Source: Faecalispora jeddahensis (GTDB taxonomy: Bacteria; Bacillota; Clostridia; Oscillospirales; Acutalibacteraceae). From it: 64,000 bases of DNA. Each line of letters begins with the position of its first letter. Within the stretch, counting starts at the first letter, position 1. Position numbers and translations under genes: made by a program. The notes under the pieces are model-generated. The model worked only from the letters and a program-made list of their open reading frames with translations, did not search any database and was not told the origin of the DNA. The stretch covers positions 62,001-126,000 of the forward strand of contig NZ_CBYL010000002.1 of assembly GCF_000577335.1 (NCBI RefSeq), in the 5' to 3' direction. This document shows, one piece after another, positions 16,564 to 24,226 of this stretch.

Positions 16564-18071
16564 TGTCTATGGATTTTTTATATCCTGATTATACGGTCGT
16601 ACGCGATAAGGACTTGTGCACCAACTGTCAAATCTGCGTAAAGCAATGCGGGCTGGGCGTACATACCTACGACGCGAAAACCAAGACCATGAGGGCCGAC
16701 AGTACCAAGTGCATCAACTGTCAGCGGTGCGTGGCATTCTGTCCCACGCTGGCCCTGAAGGTCGTCAAGTCCGACAACACCTACAAGCTCAACGACAACT
16801 GGACTTCCTCCGCCATCAACGAGGTGATCCAGCAGGCGGGTTCAGGCGGCATGCTGCTCTCCTCCATGGGCAATCCCCGCAGCTACCCCATTTACTGGGA
16901 TAAGATACTGATCAACGCCTCTCAGGTGACAAACCCCTCGATCGATCCGCTGAGAGAGCCGATGGAGACCCGCACCTTTCTCGGCAAAAAGCCGAGCAAG
17001 ATGGAGCGTGACGAGCAGGGCCGCCTGAAATTTGAGAAGGCTCCGCCGCACCTGGCGCTGAAGGTTCCGATTCTGTTCGCGGGCATGAGCTACGGCGCGG
17101 TCAGTTACAACGTTCACCAGAGTCTGGCGCGGGCCGCCGAGCAGCTTGGCACCTATTACAACACCGGCGAGGGCGGTCTGCACCAGGACCTTTACAAATA
17201 TGGGAAAAACACCATCGTTCAGGTGGCGTCCGGGCGCTTCGGCGTTCACAAGGCTTATCTCGACGCCGGGGCCGCGATAGAGATCAAGATCGGCCAGGGT
17301 GCAAAACCGGGCATCGGCGGACATCTGCCGGGCTACAAAGTGGGCAGCGAGGTTTCAAAAACCCGCATGATCCCCGAAGGCAGCGACGCGATTTCCCCTG
17401 CCCCCCACCACGACATCTATTCCATTGAGGATTTGCGCCAATTGGTCTATTCGCTGAAAGAAGCGACCGCCTATACCAAGCCGATCATCGTCAAGATCGC
17501 CGCCGTTCACAACGTGGCGGCCATCGCGAGCGGCATCGCCCGCAGCGGCGCGGACATCATCGCCATCGATGGGTTCCGCGCAGGCACCGGCGCCGCTCCC
17601 ACCCGCATCCGCGACAATGTGGGCATCCCCATCGAGCTGGCAGTGGCCGCGGTGGACGACCGCCTGCGGGAGGAGCAGATCCGCAACAACATTTCTTTGG
17701 TGGTCTCTGGCGGTATCCGCAATTCCGCCGACGTGCTCAAGGCCATCGCACTGGGCGCGGACGCGGTTTACATCGCGACCCCCGCGCTGATCGCGCTGGG
17801 CTGCCACATGTGCCGCAGCTGCCAGACCGGCAAATGCAATTGGGGCATCACCACCCAGCGCCCGGACCTGGTGGAACGCCTGGACCCCGACGATGGAACC
17901 CGCCGGCTGGTGAATCTGGTATCCGCCTGGCAGCACGAGATCATGGAAATGATGGGCGGCATGGGTATCAACTCCATCGAAGCGCTCAAGGGCAACCGCC
18001 TGATGCTCCGCGGAATCGGACTGAACCAAAAAGAGCTCGACATTCTTGGCATCAAACACGCCGGGGAATAG
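16563..18071 (+). CDS. gltB: Glutamate synthase FMN-binding subunit with N-terminal ferredoxin domain
   Basis: Central synthase domain as a separate protein of 502 residues. Residues 19-60 form a two-cluster ferredoxin module, with Cys19/22/25/29 and Cys50/53/56/60. The FMN barrel follows with GMSYGAVSYNVH, GEGGLHQDLYKYG, GQGAKPGIGGHLPG, GFRAGTGAAPTRIRDN and VSGGIRNSADVLKAIALGADAVYI. The [3Fe-4S] site is CHMCRSCQTGKC. It converts 2-oxoglutarate plus ammonia to glutamate. A ferredoxin-fused form without a GltD gene nearby suggests ferredoxin as electron donor, as in archaeal-type enzymes. The ATG at 16563 overlaps the previous stop; a GTG at 16560 is also possible. Confidence 0.92.
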   Translation: MSMDFLYPDYTVVRDKDLCTNCQICVKQCGLGVHTYDAKTKTMRADSTKCINCQRCVAFCPTLALKVVKSDNTYKLNDNWTSSAINEVIQQAGSGGMLLSSMGNPRSYPIYWDKILINASQVTNPSIDPLREPMETRTFLGKKPSKMERDEQGRLKFEKAPPHLALKVPILFAGMSYGAVSYNVHQSLARAAEQLGTYYNTGEGGLHQDLYKYGKNTIVQVASGRFGVHKAYLDAGAAIEIKIGQGAKPGIGGHLPGYKVGSEVSKTRMIPEGSDAISPAPHHDIYSIEDLRQLVYSLKEATAYTKPIIVKIAAVHNVAAIASGIARSGADIIAIDGFRAGTGAAPTRIRDNVGIPIELAVAAVDDRLREEQIRNNISLVVSGGIRNSADVLKAIALGADAVYIATPALIALGCHMCRSCQTGKCNWGITTQRPDLVERLDPDDGTRRLVNLVSAWQHEIMEMMGGMGINSIEALKGNRLMLRGIGLNQKELDILGIKHAGE

Positions 18072-18164
18072 CAGTCCATTCCCCTGAAAACAGACCCTGA
18101 TAGAAGCGATCATCCGCTTTTGAAACAGTATGACAAAAACACAATTTTACAGGAGGTGCTGGTT

Positions 18165-18896
18165 ATGAGAATCAACGCAACGAACAATTTGAATTTCCGG
18201 GTGCTCAACGAGCAAATCAGAAACACGGAAGACAAAAACGTGATTATCGACAACTGCCTGGGGCAACGATTCATCGGCAGCGGCATGGGGCAACGGAAGC
18301 TGACCATCAACGGCACGCCCGGAAATGCCCTTGGCGCTTACCTGAACGGCGCCGACATTGAGGTAAACGGCAACGCCCAAGACGCCACCGGCGACACGAT
18401 GAACAACGGCAGCATCGTGATCCACGGAAACTGCGGCGACGCGACCGGCTACGGCATGCGCGGCGGTGAAATCTATATCAAAGGAAACGTCGGTTTTCGG
18501 GCCGGTATTCATATGAAGGCTTATCAGGAAAACAGCCCTGTCATGGTGGTCGGCGGCAAAGCCGGAAGCTTTTTGGGCGAGTACCAGGCGGGCGGCACCA
18601 TCATTGTGCTGGGCCTGAACGAAGAGGAGCAAGCCCCGGTGGGCGCACAATGCTGCACCGGAATGCACGGCGGCTGCATTTTCCTGCGCTGTGATTCCCT
18701 GCCGGAGGATCTCCCCGCTCAGGTTGTCTCCAGAAAAGCGACGAAATATGATCTGGATCACATTGACGGATACCTGAAAAGCTTTTGCGAGCATTTCAGC
18801 GTAGAGAAGGAGCAAATCCTGGAGAAGCCTTTCTATGTTCTGGAGCCGAACACAAACAACCCCTACCGCTCCATTTACACCACTTATCTGTCGTAA
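18165..18896 (+). CDS. Glutamate synthase GXGXG-domain subunit
   Basis: Separate subunit of 243 residues matching the C-terminal beta-helix of the glutamate synthase large subunit. Repeated glycine-rich turns are visible: GNALGAYLNGADIEVNGNA, GSIVIHGNCGDATGYGMRGG, GEIYIKGNVGFRAG and VVGGKAGSFLGEYQAGG. This domain is structural, holding the amidotransferase and synthase sites in register. I use the ATG at 18165, which has AGGAGG 9 nt upstream; the frame opens at 18120. It completes a three-gene synthase (glutaminase, FMN subunit, GXGXG) and leads into amt and the PII gene. The same fold occurs in formylmethanofuran dehydrogenase FwdC, but the neighbours make glutamate synthase the better call. 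Confidence 0.9.
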   Translation: MRINATNNLNFRVLNEQIRNTEDKNVIIDNCLGQRFIGSGMGQRKLTINGTPGNALGAYLNGADIEVNGNAQDATGDTMNNGSIVIHGNCGDATGYGMRGGEIYIKGNVGFRAGIHMKAYQENSPVMVVGGKAGSFLGEYQAGGTIIVLGLNEEEQAPVGAQCCTGMHGGCIFLRCDSLPEDLPAQVVSRKATKYDLDHIDGYLKSFCEHFSVEKEQILEKPFYVLEPNTNNPYRSIYTTYLS

Positions 18897-19032
18897 GCAA
18901 ACGCCCTTTTCTATTCACGATTCCAATACAATTCTATATCAGGCGTTTCTGGCGATGATGTCAGCCCCACCCTTCTGTGCCACCGGCTCAGCAGGCAGGG
19001 CTGATTTTCTTTTCCAAAAATAAATAAATGAC

Positions 19033-19082
19033 AATGGGGTCAGCGATACTGTGCGGCGGTGCAGTTAATTGCTGGCCCCATT
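19033..19082 (+). promoter_or_regulatory. Nested RNA hairpin in the amt leader
   Basis: Outer 12-bp helix AATGGGGTCAGC / GCTGGCCCCATT (one T-G wobble) encloses an inner hairpin ACTGTGC-GGCG-GTGCAGT with two wobbles. It ends 10 nt before the amt ribosome site. No T-run follows. The wobbles suggest that it acts as RNA. It could set amt expression relative to the upstream synthase genes. Confidence 0.5.
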
Positions 19083-19110
19083 TCTATCAGAAAAGGAGAG
19101 TTCTACTTTT

Positions 19111-20337
19111 ATGAATAGTGCGGATGTATTATGGGTTCTGGTATCTTCGGTGCTCGTTTTTATCATGACCCCGGGGCTGGCTTTTTTTTACGGCGGCCTT
19201 GCCAAACGAAAAAACATGGTCAACACCATCATGTCCTCGGTTGTTTTGATGGGAATCGCAGCTCTGCTGTGGTTTGCGGTCGGATTTTCTCTTTCCTTTA
19301 GCGGAAGCGGAAGTATTATTGGCGATGCCAACTGGTTCTTCCTGAACTTTCCTTTGTCCGATTCCACTCTTGCGCCAAATACGATGGCTTTCGCGTTCTT
19401 CCAGATGATGTTTGCCATTCTGACCCCTGCACTGATTACCGGCGCGATCGTGGAACGAATGAAGTTCTCTTCCCTCGTGATTTTTGTCACACTTTGGTCG
19501 CTTCTTGTCTACTACCCCATGGCCCACATGGTTTGGGGCGGCGGATTTCTGTTTGATATTGGCTCTGTTGATTTTGCGGGCGGCAACGTGGTTCACATCA
19601 GCTCCGGCGTCAGCGCTCTGGTGCTGGCTATGGTACTGGGGAAACGGAATCACTACGGCAAAGCGACCTACCACCCCCACAATGTTCCATTTGTTCTCTT
19701 GGGCGCTGCACTGCTGTGGTTCGGCTGGTTCGGCTTTAACGGCGGCAGCGCACTGGCTATGAATGAGCTGGCGATTCACGCCATGATGACGACGAATCTG
19801 GCTGCGGCCTGCTCCATGCTTTCCTGGCTGTTGATCGACAAGCTCAAAAACGGAAAGCCCACTCTGGTAGGCGCTTCTACCGGCGCGGTGATCGGCCTTG
19901 TTGCCATTACCCCCGGGGCCGGTTTCGTGCCGATCTGGGCATCGGTTATTATCGGCCTTTTGGCCAGTCCCATCAGTTACTTCTTTATCACGGTCGTCAA
20001 GGCAAAGTTTGGCTACGACGATGCGCTGGATGTATTCGGCTGCCATGGTGTCGGCGGCATTTGGGGCGGCATTGCAACAGGCCTGTTCACTCTTAAGTCC
20101 ATTAACCCCGCGGCCGCCTGGGATGGACTTCTCTTTGGCGACGCGAACCTCTTCCTGCGCCAGCTGGGCGCAATCGGCGTCACGATCTGCGTGGCTGTTG
20201 TAGGCACGCTCATTGCGGTGGGAATCGCCTCTGCACTGACCAAGGGGATCCGGGTTTCTAAGAAAGAAGAAGATATGGGTCTGGATCACTGCGAACACGG
20301 TGAGATCGCTTACCCCGCATTCGACGGTATGGACTGA
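19111..20337 (+). CDS. amt: Ammonium transporter
   Basis: Amt/Rh-family ammonium channel of 408 residues in the cytoplasmic membrane, with about 11 hydrophobic segments. Family residues: FFYGGLAKRKNMVNTIM near the N-terminus, the pore-lining histidine in GGNVVHISSG, WFGWFGFNGGSAL, and the second histidine in FGCHGVGGIWGG. The short cytoplasmic tail (residues about 385-408) is the usual contact for the PII protein, whose gene follows 21 nt downstream. I chose the ATG at 19111, with AAAGGAGAG upstream; an upstream start at 19069 would add 14 uncharacteristic residues. Position after glutamate synthase ties ammonium uptake to assimilation. Confidence 0.96.
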   Translation: MNSADVLWVLVSSVLVFIMTPGLAFFYGGLAKRKNMVNTIMSSVVLMGIAALLWFAVGFSLSFSGSGSIIGDANWFFLNFPLSDSTLAPNTMAFAFFQMMFAILTPALITGAIVERMKFSSLVIFVTLWSLLVYYPMAHMVWGGGFLFDIGSVDFAGGNVVHISSGVSALVLAMVLGKRNHYGKATYHPHNVPFVLLGAALLWFGWFGFNGGSALAMNELAIHAMMTTNLAAACSMLSWLLIDKLKNGKPTLVGASTGAVIGLVAITPGAGFVPIWASVIIGLLASPISYFFITVVKAKFGYDDALDVFGCHGVGGIWGGIATGLFTLKSINPAAAWDGLLFGDANLFLRQLGAIGVTICVAVVGTLIAVGIASALTKGIRVSKKEEDMGLDHCEHGEIAYPAFDGMD

Positions 20338-20358
20338 TTAAGAAAGGATGGGCCATTT

Positions 20359-20697
20359 ATGAAAAAAATCGAAGCCTATATTCGTCCCGAAAAGCTGGAA
20401 GATGTCAAAGAGGCTCTGAATAAGCAAAAGGTAACCGGAATGTCCGTGACACAAACCATGGGATTCGGTACCCAAAAGGGATGGAAGGAAATTGTGCGCG
20501 GCACAGAGGTAGACTACAACTTCCTCCATAAAATCAAGCTTGAAATCGTCGCTGAGGATGACCGGATCTCTGCTATTGCCGACAGCATTGTGGAATCTGC
20601 CTATACGGGCGAATTCGGAGACGGTAAAATCTTTGTATATGACGTGCAGGATGCGATCCGCATCCGCACCAAAGAGCGCGGCTCTGCTGCAATCTAA
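20359..20697 (+). CDS. glnK: PII-family nitrogen regulatory protein (GlnK-like)
   Basis: PII signal protein of 112 residues, expected to form a trimer that senses ATP/ADP and 2-oxoglutarate and gates Amt. N-terminal KKIEAYIRPEKLEDVKEAL and C-terminal GDGKIFVYDVQDAIRIRTKERG (the second without residues beyond family norms) are typical. The T-loop reads GFGTQKGWKEIVRGTEVDYNF; by alignment position 51 is Val where uridylylated PII proteins have Tyr. Covalent control by a GlnD-type uridylyltransferase therefore seems excluded, and regulation should be by ligands alone. It is the last gene of the operon, followed by a strong hairpin. Confidence 0.94.
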   Translation: MKKIEAYIRPEKLEDVKEALNKQKVTGMSVTQTMGFGTQKGWKEIVRGTEVDYNFLHKIKLEIVAEDDRISAIADSIVESAYTGEFGDGKIFVYDVQDAIRIRTKERGSAAI

Positions 20698-20725
20698 TCA
20701 ATTTTGCCTCCTACAACAATTTCCA

Positions 20726-20773
20726 ATAACAGCAAAGAAGGGTGCTCCCAATGGCACCCTTCTTTGCTGTTAT
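20726..20773. terminator. Terminator after glnK
   Basis: Perfect 20-bp stem (20726-20745 with 20754-20773) around an 8-nt loop, including AAGAAGGGTGC/GCACCCTTCTT. It lies between glnK and the convergent NUDIX gene and probably serves both strands. Confidence 0.82.
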
Positions 20774-20846
20774 CATTTATACGTTTTTTCTATTCCAGTA
20801 GAGAAAAAATCAAGCACACTTCCTTTCGCTTTTAAAACGGCTCCGC

Positions 20847-21242
20847 TCAAGAGATGCTTTTACTGGATTGGATGATCTTCTCCAGTATTGCCACATCCGC
20901 CGGGCAGAACTCGTACTGCGGGATTTCTCCGGGCGTGATCCAGCGGATATCGTTGTGCTCCAGCTTCTGCGGTGTTCCCGACGAAATCACAGCGTGGAAC
21001 AAAGTTAAATGTACCGTAAGATCGGGATATTCGTGCGTCACCTCGCAGAACACGCTGCCGACCTGCACCGTAATCCCCAGCTCCTCGCGGCATTCCCGAA
21101 CCAGAGCCTGCTCTTTTGCTTCCGCCGGCTCAACCTTTCCCCCAACAAACTCCCACAGCAGCGGCCGGGCCTTGCTGTCCGGGCGCTGGCAGATTAGGAA
21201 CCGGTTCTCGTCCCAGATCAGGGCGGCGACCACCTCTGTCAT
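20847..21242 (-). CDS. NUDIX hydrolase, MutT-like
   Basis: Small hydrolase of 131 residues, probably clearing oxidised nucleotides such as 8-oxo-dGTP. The NUDIX box is complete: GGKVEPAEAKEQALVRECRE then ELGI, matching GX5EX7REUXEEXGU. The N-terminus MTEVVAALIWDENRFLICQRP and the segment LLWEFVGGK resemble MutT/YtkD. I start at the ATG at 21242, with AGGAGGGAG upstream; the frame extends to 21284. It is a single gene between the glnK terminator and the dehydratase-operon terminator, unrelated to either operon. The substrate is not certain. Confidence 0.88.
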   Translation of the reverse strand: MTEVVAALIWDENRFLICQRPDSKARPLLWEFVGGKVEPAEAKEQALVRECREELGITVQVGSVFCEVTHEYPDLTVHLTLFHAVISSGTPQKLEHNDIRWITPGEIPQYEFCPADVAILEKIIQSSKSIS

Positions 21243-21368
21243 TGCTTTTCTCTCCCTCCTGATTTTATCCTTCTCTTGCTTCATTTTCGCTTATCATTCT
21301 CCATTTGTCAATGTGAAGCGCTGCACATATCCTGCGTGCACCGCAAATCAAACTGCTGCAGGCAGTTC

Positions 21369-21440
21369 AAAAGAGCATCGGCATTCCGATGCGAGGGCGG
21401 GGTTGCAGCCGCCAAGACGCCGGAATGCCGATGCTCTTTT
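21369..21440 (-). terminator. Branched terminator of the hydroxyacyl-CoA dehydratase operon
   Basis: Perfect 20-bp outer stem (21369-21388 with 21421-21440) whose 32-nt top holds a second hairpin, GGCGG...CCGCC. The minus strand ends GATGCTCTTTTG. It lies 70 nt beyond the CoA-transferase stop. The inner hairpin is unusual for a simple terminator. Confidence 0.7.
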
Positions 21441-21509
21441 CAGGTAACAAGCGAATGAACACAACACCAATGAGAAAGTTGTATGTGAACGGGAATCAGA
21501 ATACGGCCC

Positions 21510-23075
21510 TTAGGCCATACCCATCATTCCCTCGTCGAAGATACGGGAATCCATCAGCGGAATTTCTCCGTTGATTTTGTCCAGAATCGGTGAGAATTCC
21601 ATCTGCTGTAAAATTTGGGTCCCAAGGTCAATGCCCGGCGCGATTTCAATCAGATGCAGGCCGTCCTCCCTCAGCTCCAAGACACAGCGCTCGGTGATAT
21701 ACCGGACATGCTGCCCGTTTTTGATTGCCATATCGCCGCTGAAGGTCACTTCTTCTACTTTCTTGAGGAATTTCTTCTGCTTTCCCTCCTGCTCAATATG
21801 TACCTTTCCATCGGCGATGCGAACCTTTAAGCCGCCGGCGGTAAAGGTACCGCAAAAGCATACTCTGCCCGTGTTTTGAGAAATGTCTATAAATCCGCCG
21901 CAGCCGGCAATTTTGGGGCCGAACCGGCTCACGTTGATATTGCCCTTCTCATCACATTCCGCCAGCCCCAGAAAAGCCAAATCCAGACCGCCGCCGTCGT
22001 AGAAGTCGAACTGATAGCCCTGATCCAGCACCGCTTCCGCATTTTGCGACGAGCCAAACCGAGGCCCGCCCTGCGGAATTCCGCCGATCAAGCCGCTCTC
22101 CACCGTAAGAGTCATTCGATCGCCGATGCCCTCCTCCGCGGCGGCAGCCGCCACATATTCCGGCGCGCCAACGCCCAGATTCACCACGTCCCCGGGCTTT
22201 AGCTCCAGCATTCCCCGGCGGCCGATGATTTTCTTGGCGCTCATGGGGAAGGAAGCGGAGGCGGCGATATTGGCCAGAACACGGCGTTCGCCGCAGATGG
22301 ACGGATCGTAGCTGCAGCCCAGACACTGTTCGTGATCATCGGCTGCGGCAACTACCACATAGTCCACATAAATGCGCGGTATTTTGATCATTCGGGGGTC
22401 TAACGTACCGGCTGCCACGATCGCCTCAACCTGCACCACCACAATTCCGCCGCTGTTTTTCACTGCCTGCGCCACGGAAGTCGCCTCTAAAGTGGCGACC
22501 TCCTTTTCCAGTGACACATTGCCGGTTTCATCGGCGTAGGTACCCCGCAGAAAAGCAACTTGGATGGGAAAGGACGGATAGAAAAGATATTCCCTGCCCT
22601 TAATGCGGATCAGCTCCACCATATCCTCCGTGGTGATCTCATTCAGCTTCCCGCCGCCGTTGCGCGGGTCCACAAAAGTGCCAAGCCCCACTTGCGTAAT
22701 GGTGCCGGGCTTCTTTCCCGCAATGTCGCGGAACAGGTGACACAGCGCGCCCTGGGGAAGGTTATAGGCCTCGAACTCATTGCGAAGGGCCATTTCCCCC
22801 AGGCTGGGAACGGTGGCCCAATGAGCGGCGACAAACCGCTTGAGCAGTCCTTTGTGCGCGTAGTGCTCGCCGCCGCAGCCCTTTTTGTTCCCTTGAGAGC
22901 TGGCGTAAATATAGGTCAGGCTCTTCGGATGCCCGGTATTCAAGAAGCGCTTTTCCACCGCTTTGTTGAGCGCCTCCGGAATACAGCTGGAGACAAAACC
23001 GCTGGTGGTCAAGGTGTCGCCGTCCTGCAGAAGGTTCGCCGCTTCTTCGGCAGTAATGATTTTGACCTTCTCCAT
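21510..23075 (-). CDS. Acyl-CoA:carboxylate CoA-transferase (family I, fused subunits)
   Basis: Family I CoA-transferase of 521 residues with the alpha and beta halves in one chain, like acetate/propionate CoA-transferases (Pct, YdiF). The N-terminal half starts KIITAEEAANLLQDGDTLTTSGF. The second half has LTVESGLIGGIPQGG with the catalytic glutamate of the ESG motif, and NLGVGAPEYVA, which binds CoA. Its place as last gene of the dehydratase operon suggests that it activates a 2-hydroxy acid to its CoA ester or recovers CoA from the product. Known 2-hydroxyacyl systems often use family III transferases or GctAB, so a Pct-like enzyme points to a short hydroxy acid such as lactate; that is inference. 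Confidence 0.88.
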   Translation of the reverse strand: MEKVKIITAEEAANLLQDGDTLTTSGFVSSCIPEALNKAVEKRFLNTGHPKSLTYIYASSQGNKKGCGGEHYAHKGLLKRFVAAHWATVPSLGEMALRNEFEAYNLPQGALCHLFRDIAGKKPGTITQVGLGTFVDPRNGGGKLNEITTEDMVELIRIKGREYLFYPSFPIQVAFLRGTYADETGNVSLEKEVATLEATSVAQAVKNSGGIVVVQVEAIVAAGTLDPRMIKIPRIYVDYVVVAAADDHEQCLGCSYDPSICGERRVLANIAASASFPMSAKKIIGRRGMLELKPGDVVNLGVGAPEYVAAAAAEEGIGDRMTLTVESGLIGGIPQGGPRFGSSQNAEAVLDQGYQFDFYDGGGLDLAFLGLAECDEKGNINVSRFGPKIAGCGGFIDISQNTGRVCFCGTFTAGGLKVRIADGKVHIEQEGKQKKFLKKVEEVTFSGDMAIKNGQHVRYITERCVLELREDGLHLIEIAPGIDLGTQILQQMEFSPILDKINGEIPLMDSRIFDEGMMGMA

Positions 23076-23087
23076 ATCACCGCCTCC

Positions 23088-24209
23088 TTACAGAATTTCT
23101 GCGAAGCTTTGCAGGCGGGTTCGCGCCTGCTCGAAAGCAGTGGCTTCCTGATCCACCTCAATCATCAGGTGAAGAATATCGGCCTCTTCAAACTGCCGCC
23201 GATAGATGGGGTAATCCCATTCTTCCGGGTCACAGAACTTCATCATTGCCACCACCACGGCATCCGCACCGTTTTTGTGTACCATATCCACCAGCATGGG
23301 GCCGCGCCTTTTCTTCGTGTCGACAGCCAGTGAACACCCGTACATATTCTGCCAAACGCGGGCCAGACGGTACAGCGGAGCTTCGTTCCCTTCCGGTACA
23401 TCCACGCGGATCTGACGCGATTCCTGCGCAAGATCATCCGCCGCAACGGCCAGCTTCAATTGATCAAAAATTTCCAGCAGACCGTCGGGCTCCGCCAGAA
23501 TACCGGTCAGGATGATTTTCCTGCCGTCCCATGGCTGCGGTTCTATCGCCTTCAAAGCATCGATCAGGGAACGCACCATGGCCGTATGACGGGATTTTTC
23601 TACAAACATCCGCGATTTGAACACCGCGTGACGGTCAACGGCGGAGATCAATTGGGGATACTGGGCCGCCAACTGAGAAAACTCGCGCATGACAGCCCGG
23701 TTTTCATTATAGATATGGATGGAATTTTCTAAGGCGGCATTGGTGATCTGCACGCCGGTGATCTTCTCCAGTTTTTCTTTCAGGATGAGATATTCCTGTT
23801 CCAGAAAACGATTGGCGGACTCCAGCCCTCTGTTTTGCGGGTGGGTAAAGACCAGTACCGGGGATTTCCCCTTCCACTTCTGGCTCATACACTTGAGGGT
23901 ATCGCACGGGACAGAGAAAACGACGGCAGCCAGGTCGTCATAAGCGCCCTCACACTCCAGCTCCATCACCTGCTGCATAATGGAACAGGCAAACGCCGGC
24001 AGGTATGCACGTGCCTTGGTGACGGGGCGGTTCGCTCCCCAAAGCCCCATCGGCAAATAGCCCGTGGCGTGAACCAGTTCCTCCGGGGAATAAAGGGGCA
24101 TGATGCCGATGGCGCCCTTCCCGGTTTCAGCCTGATAGTCCTCCATCATTTTGCGGGGATTGGCGGCAATGTCCCGAAACTGCTTTAATACTGTATTTAT
24201 CTTTTGCAT
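23088..24209 (-). CDS. 2-hydroxyacyl-CoA dehydratase, beta-type subunit
   Basis: Second subunit (373 residues) of an oxygen-sensitive 2-hydroxyacyl-CoA dehydratase (HgdB/HadC/LcdB family, D-component). The enzyme removes water from (R)-2-hydroxyacyl-CoA to give the enoyl-CoA by a ketyl-radical route. Motifs: GIMPLYSPEELVHATGYLPMGLWG at residues 35-58, the cysteine-bearing FSVPCDTLKCMSQKW (candidate [4Fe-4S] ligands), and MMKFCDPEEWDYP near the C-terminus. It lies 17 nt after the alpha-subunit gene and 12 nt before the CoA-transferase gene. The substrate cannot be read from the sequence; lactyl-, 2-hydroxyglutaryl- or 2-hydroxyisocaproyl-CoA are options. Confidence 0.9.
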   Translation of the reverse strand: MQKINTVLKQFRDIAANPRKMMEDYQAETGKGAIGIMPLYSPEELVHATGYLPMGLWGANRPVTKARAYLPAFACSIMQQVMELECEGAYDDLAAVVFSVPCDTLKCMSQKWKGKSPVLVFTHPQNRGLESANRFLEQEYLILKEKLEKITGVQITNAALENSIHIYNENRAVMREFSQLAAQYPQLISAVDRHAVFKSRMFVEKSRHTAMVRSLIDALKAIEPQPWDGRKIILTGILAEPDGLLEIFDQLKLAVAADDLAQESRQIRVDVPEGNEAPLYRLARVWQNMYGCSLAVDTKKRRGPMLVDMVHKNGADAVVVAMMKFCDPEEWDYPIYRRQFEEADILHLMIEVDQEATAFEQARTRLQSFAEIL

Positions 24210-24226
24210 GCTGTTTTCTCCTCTCC

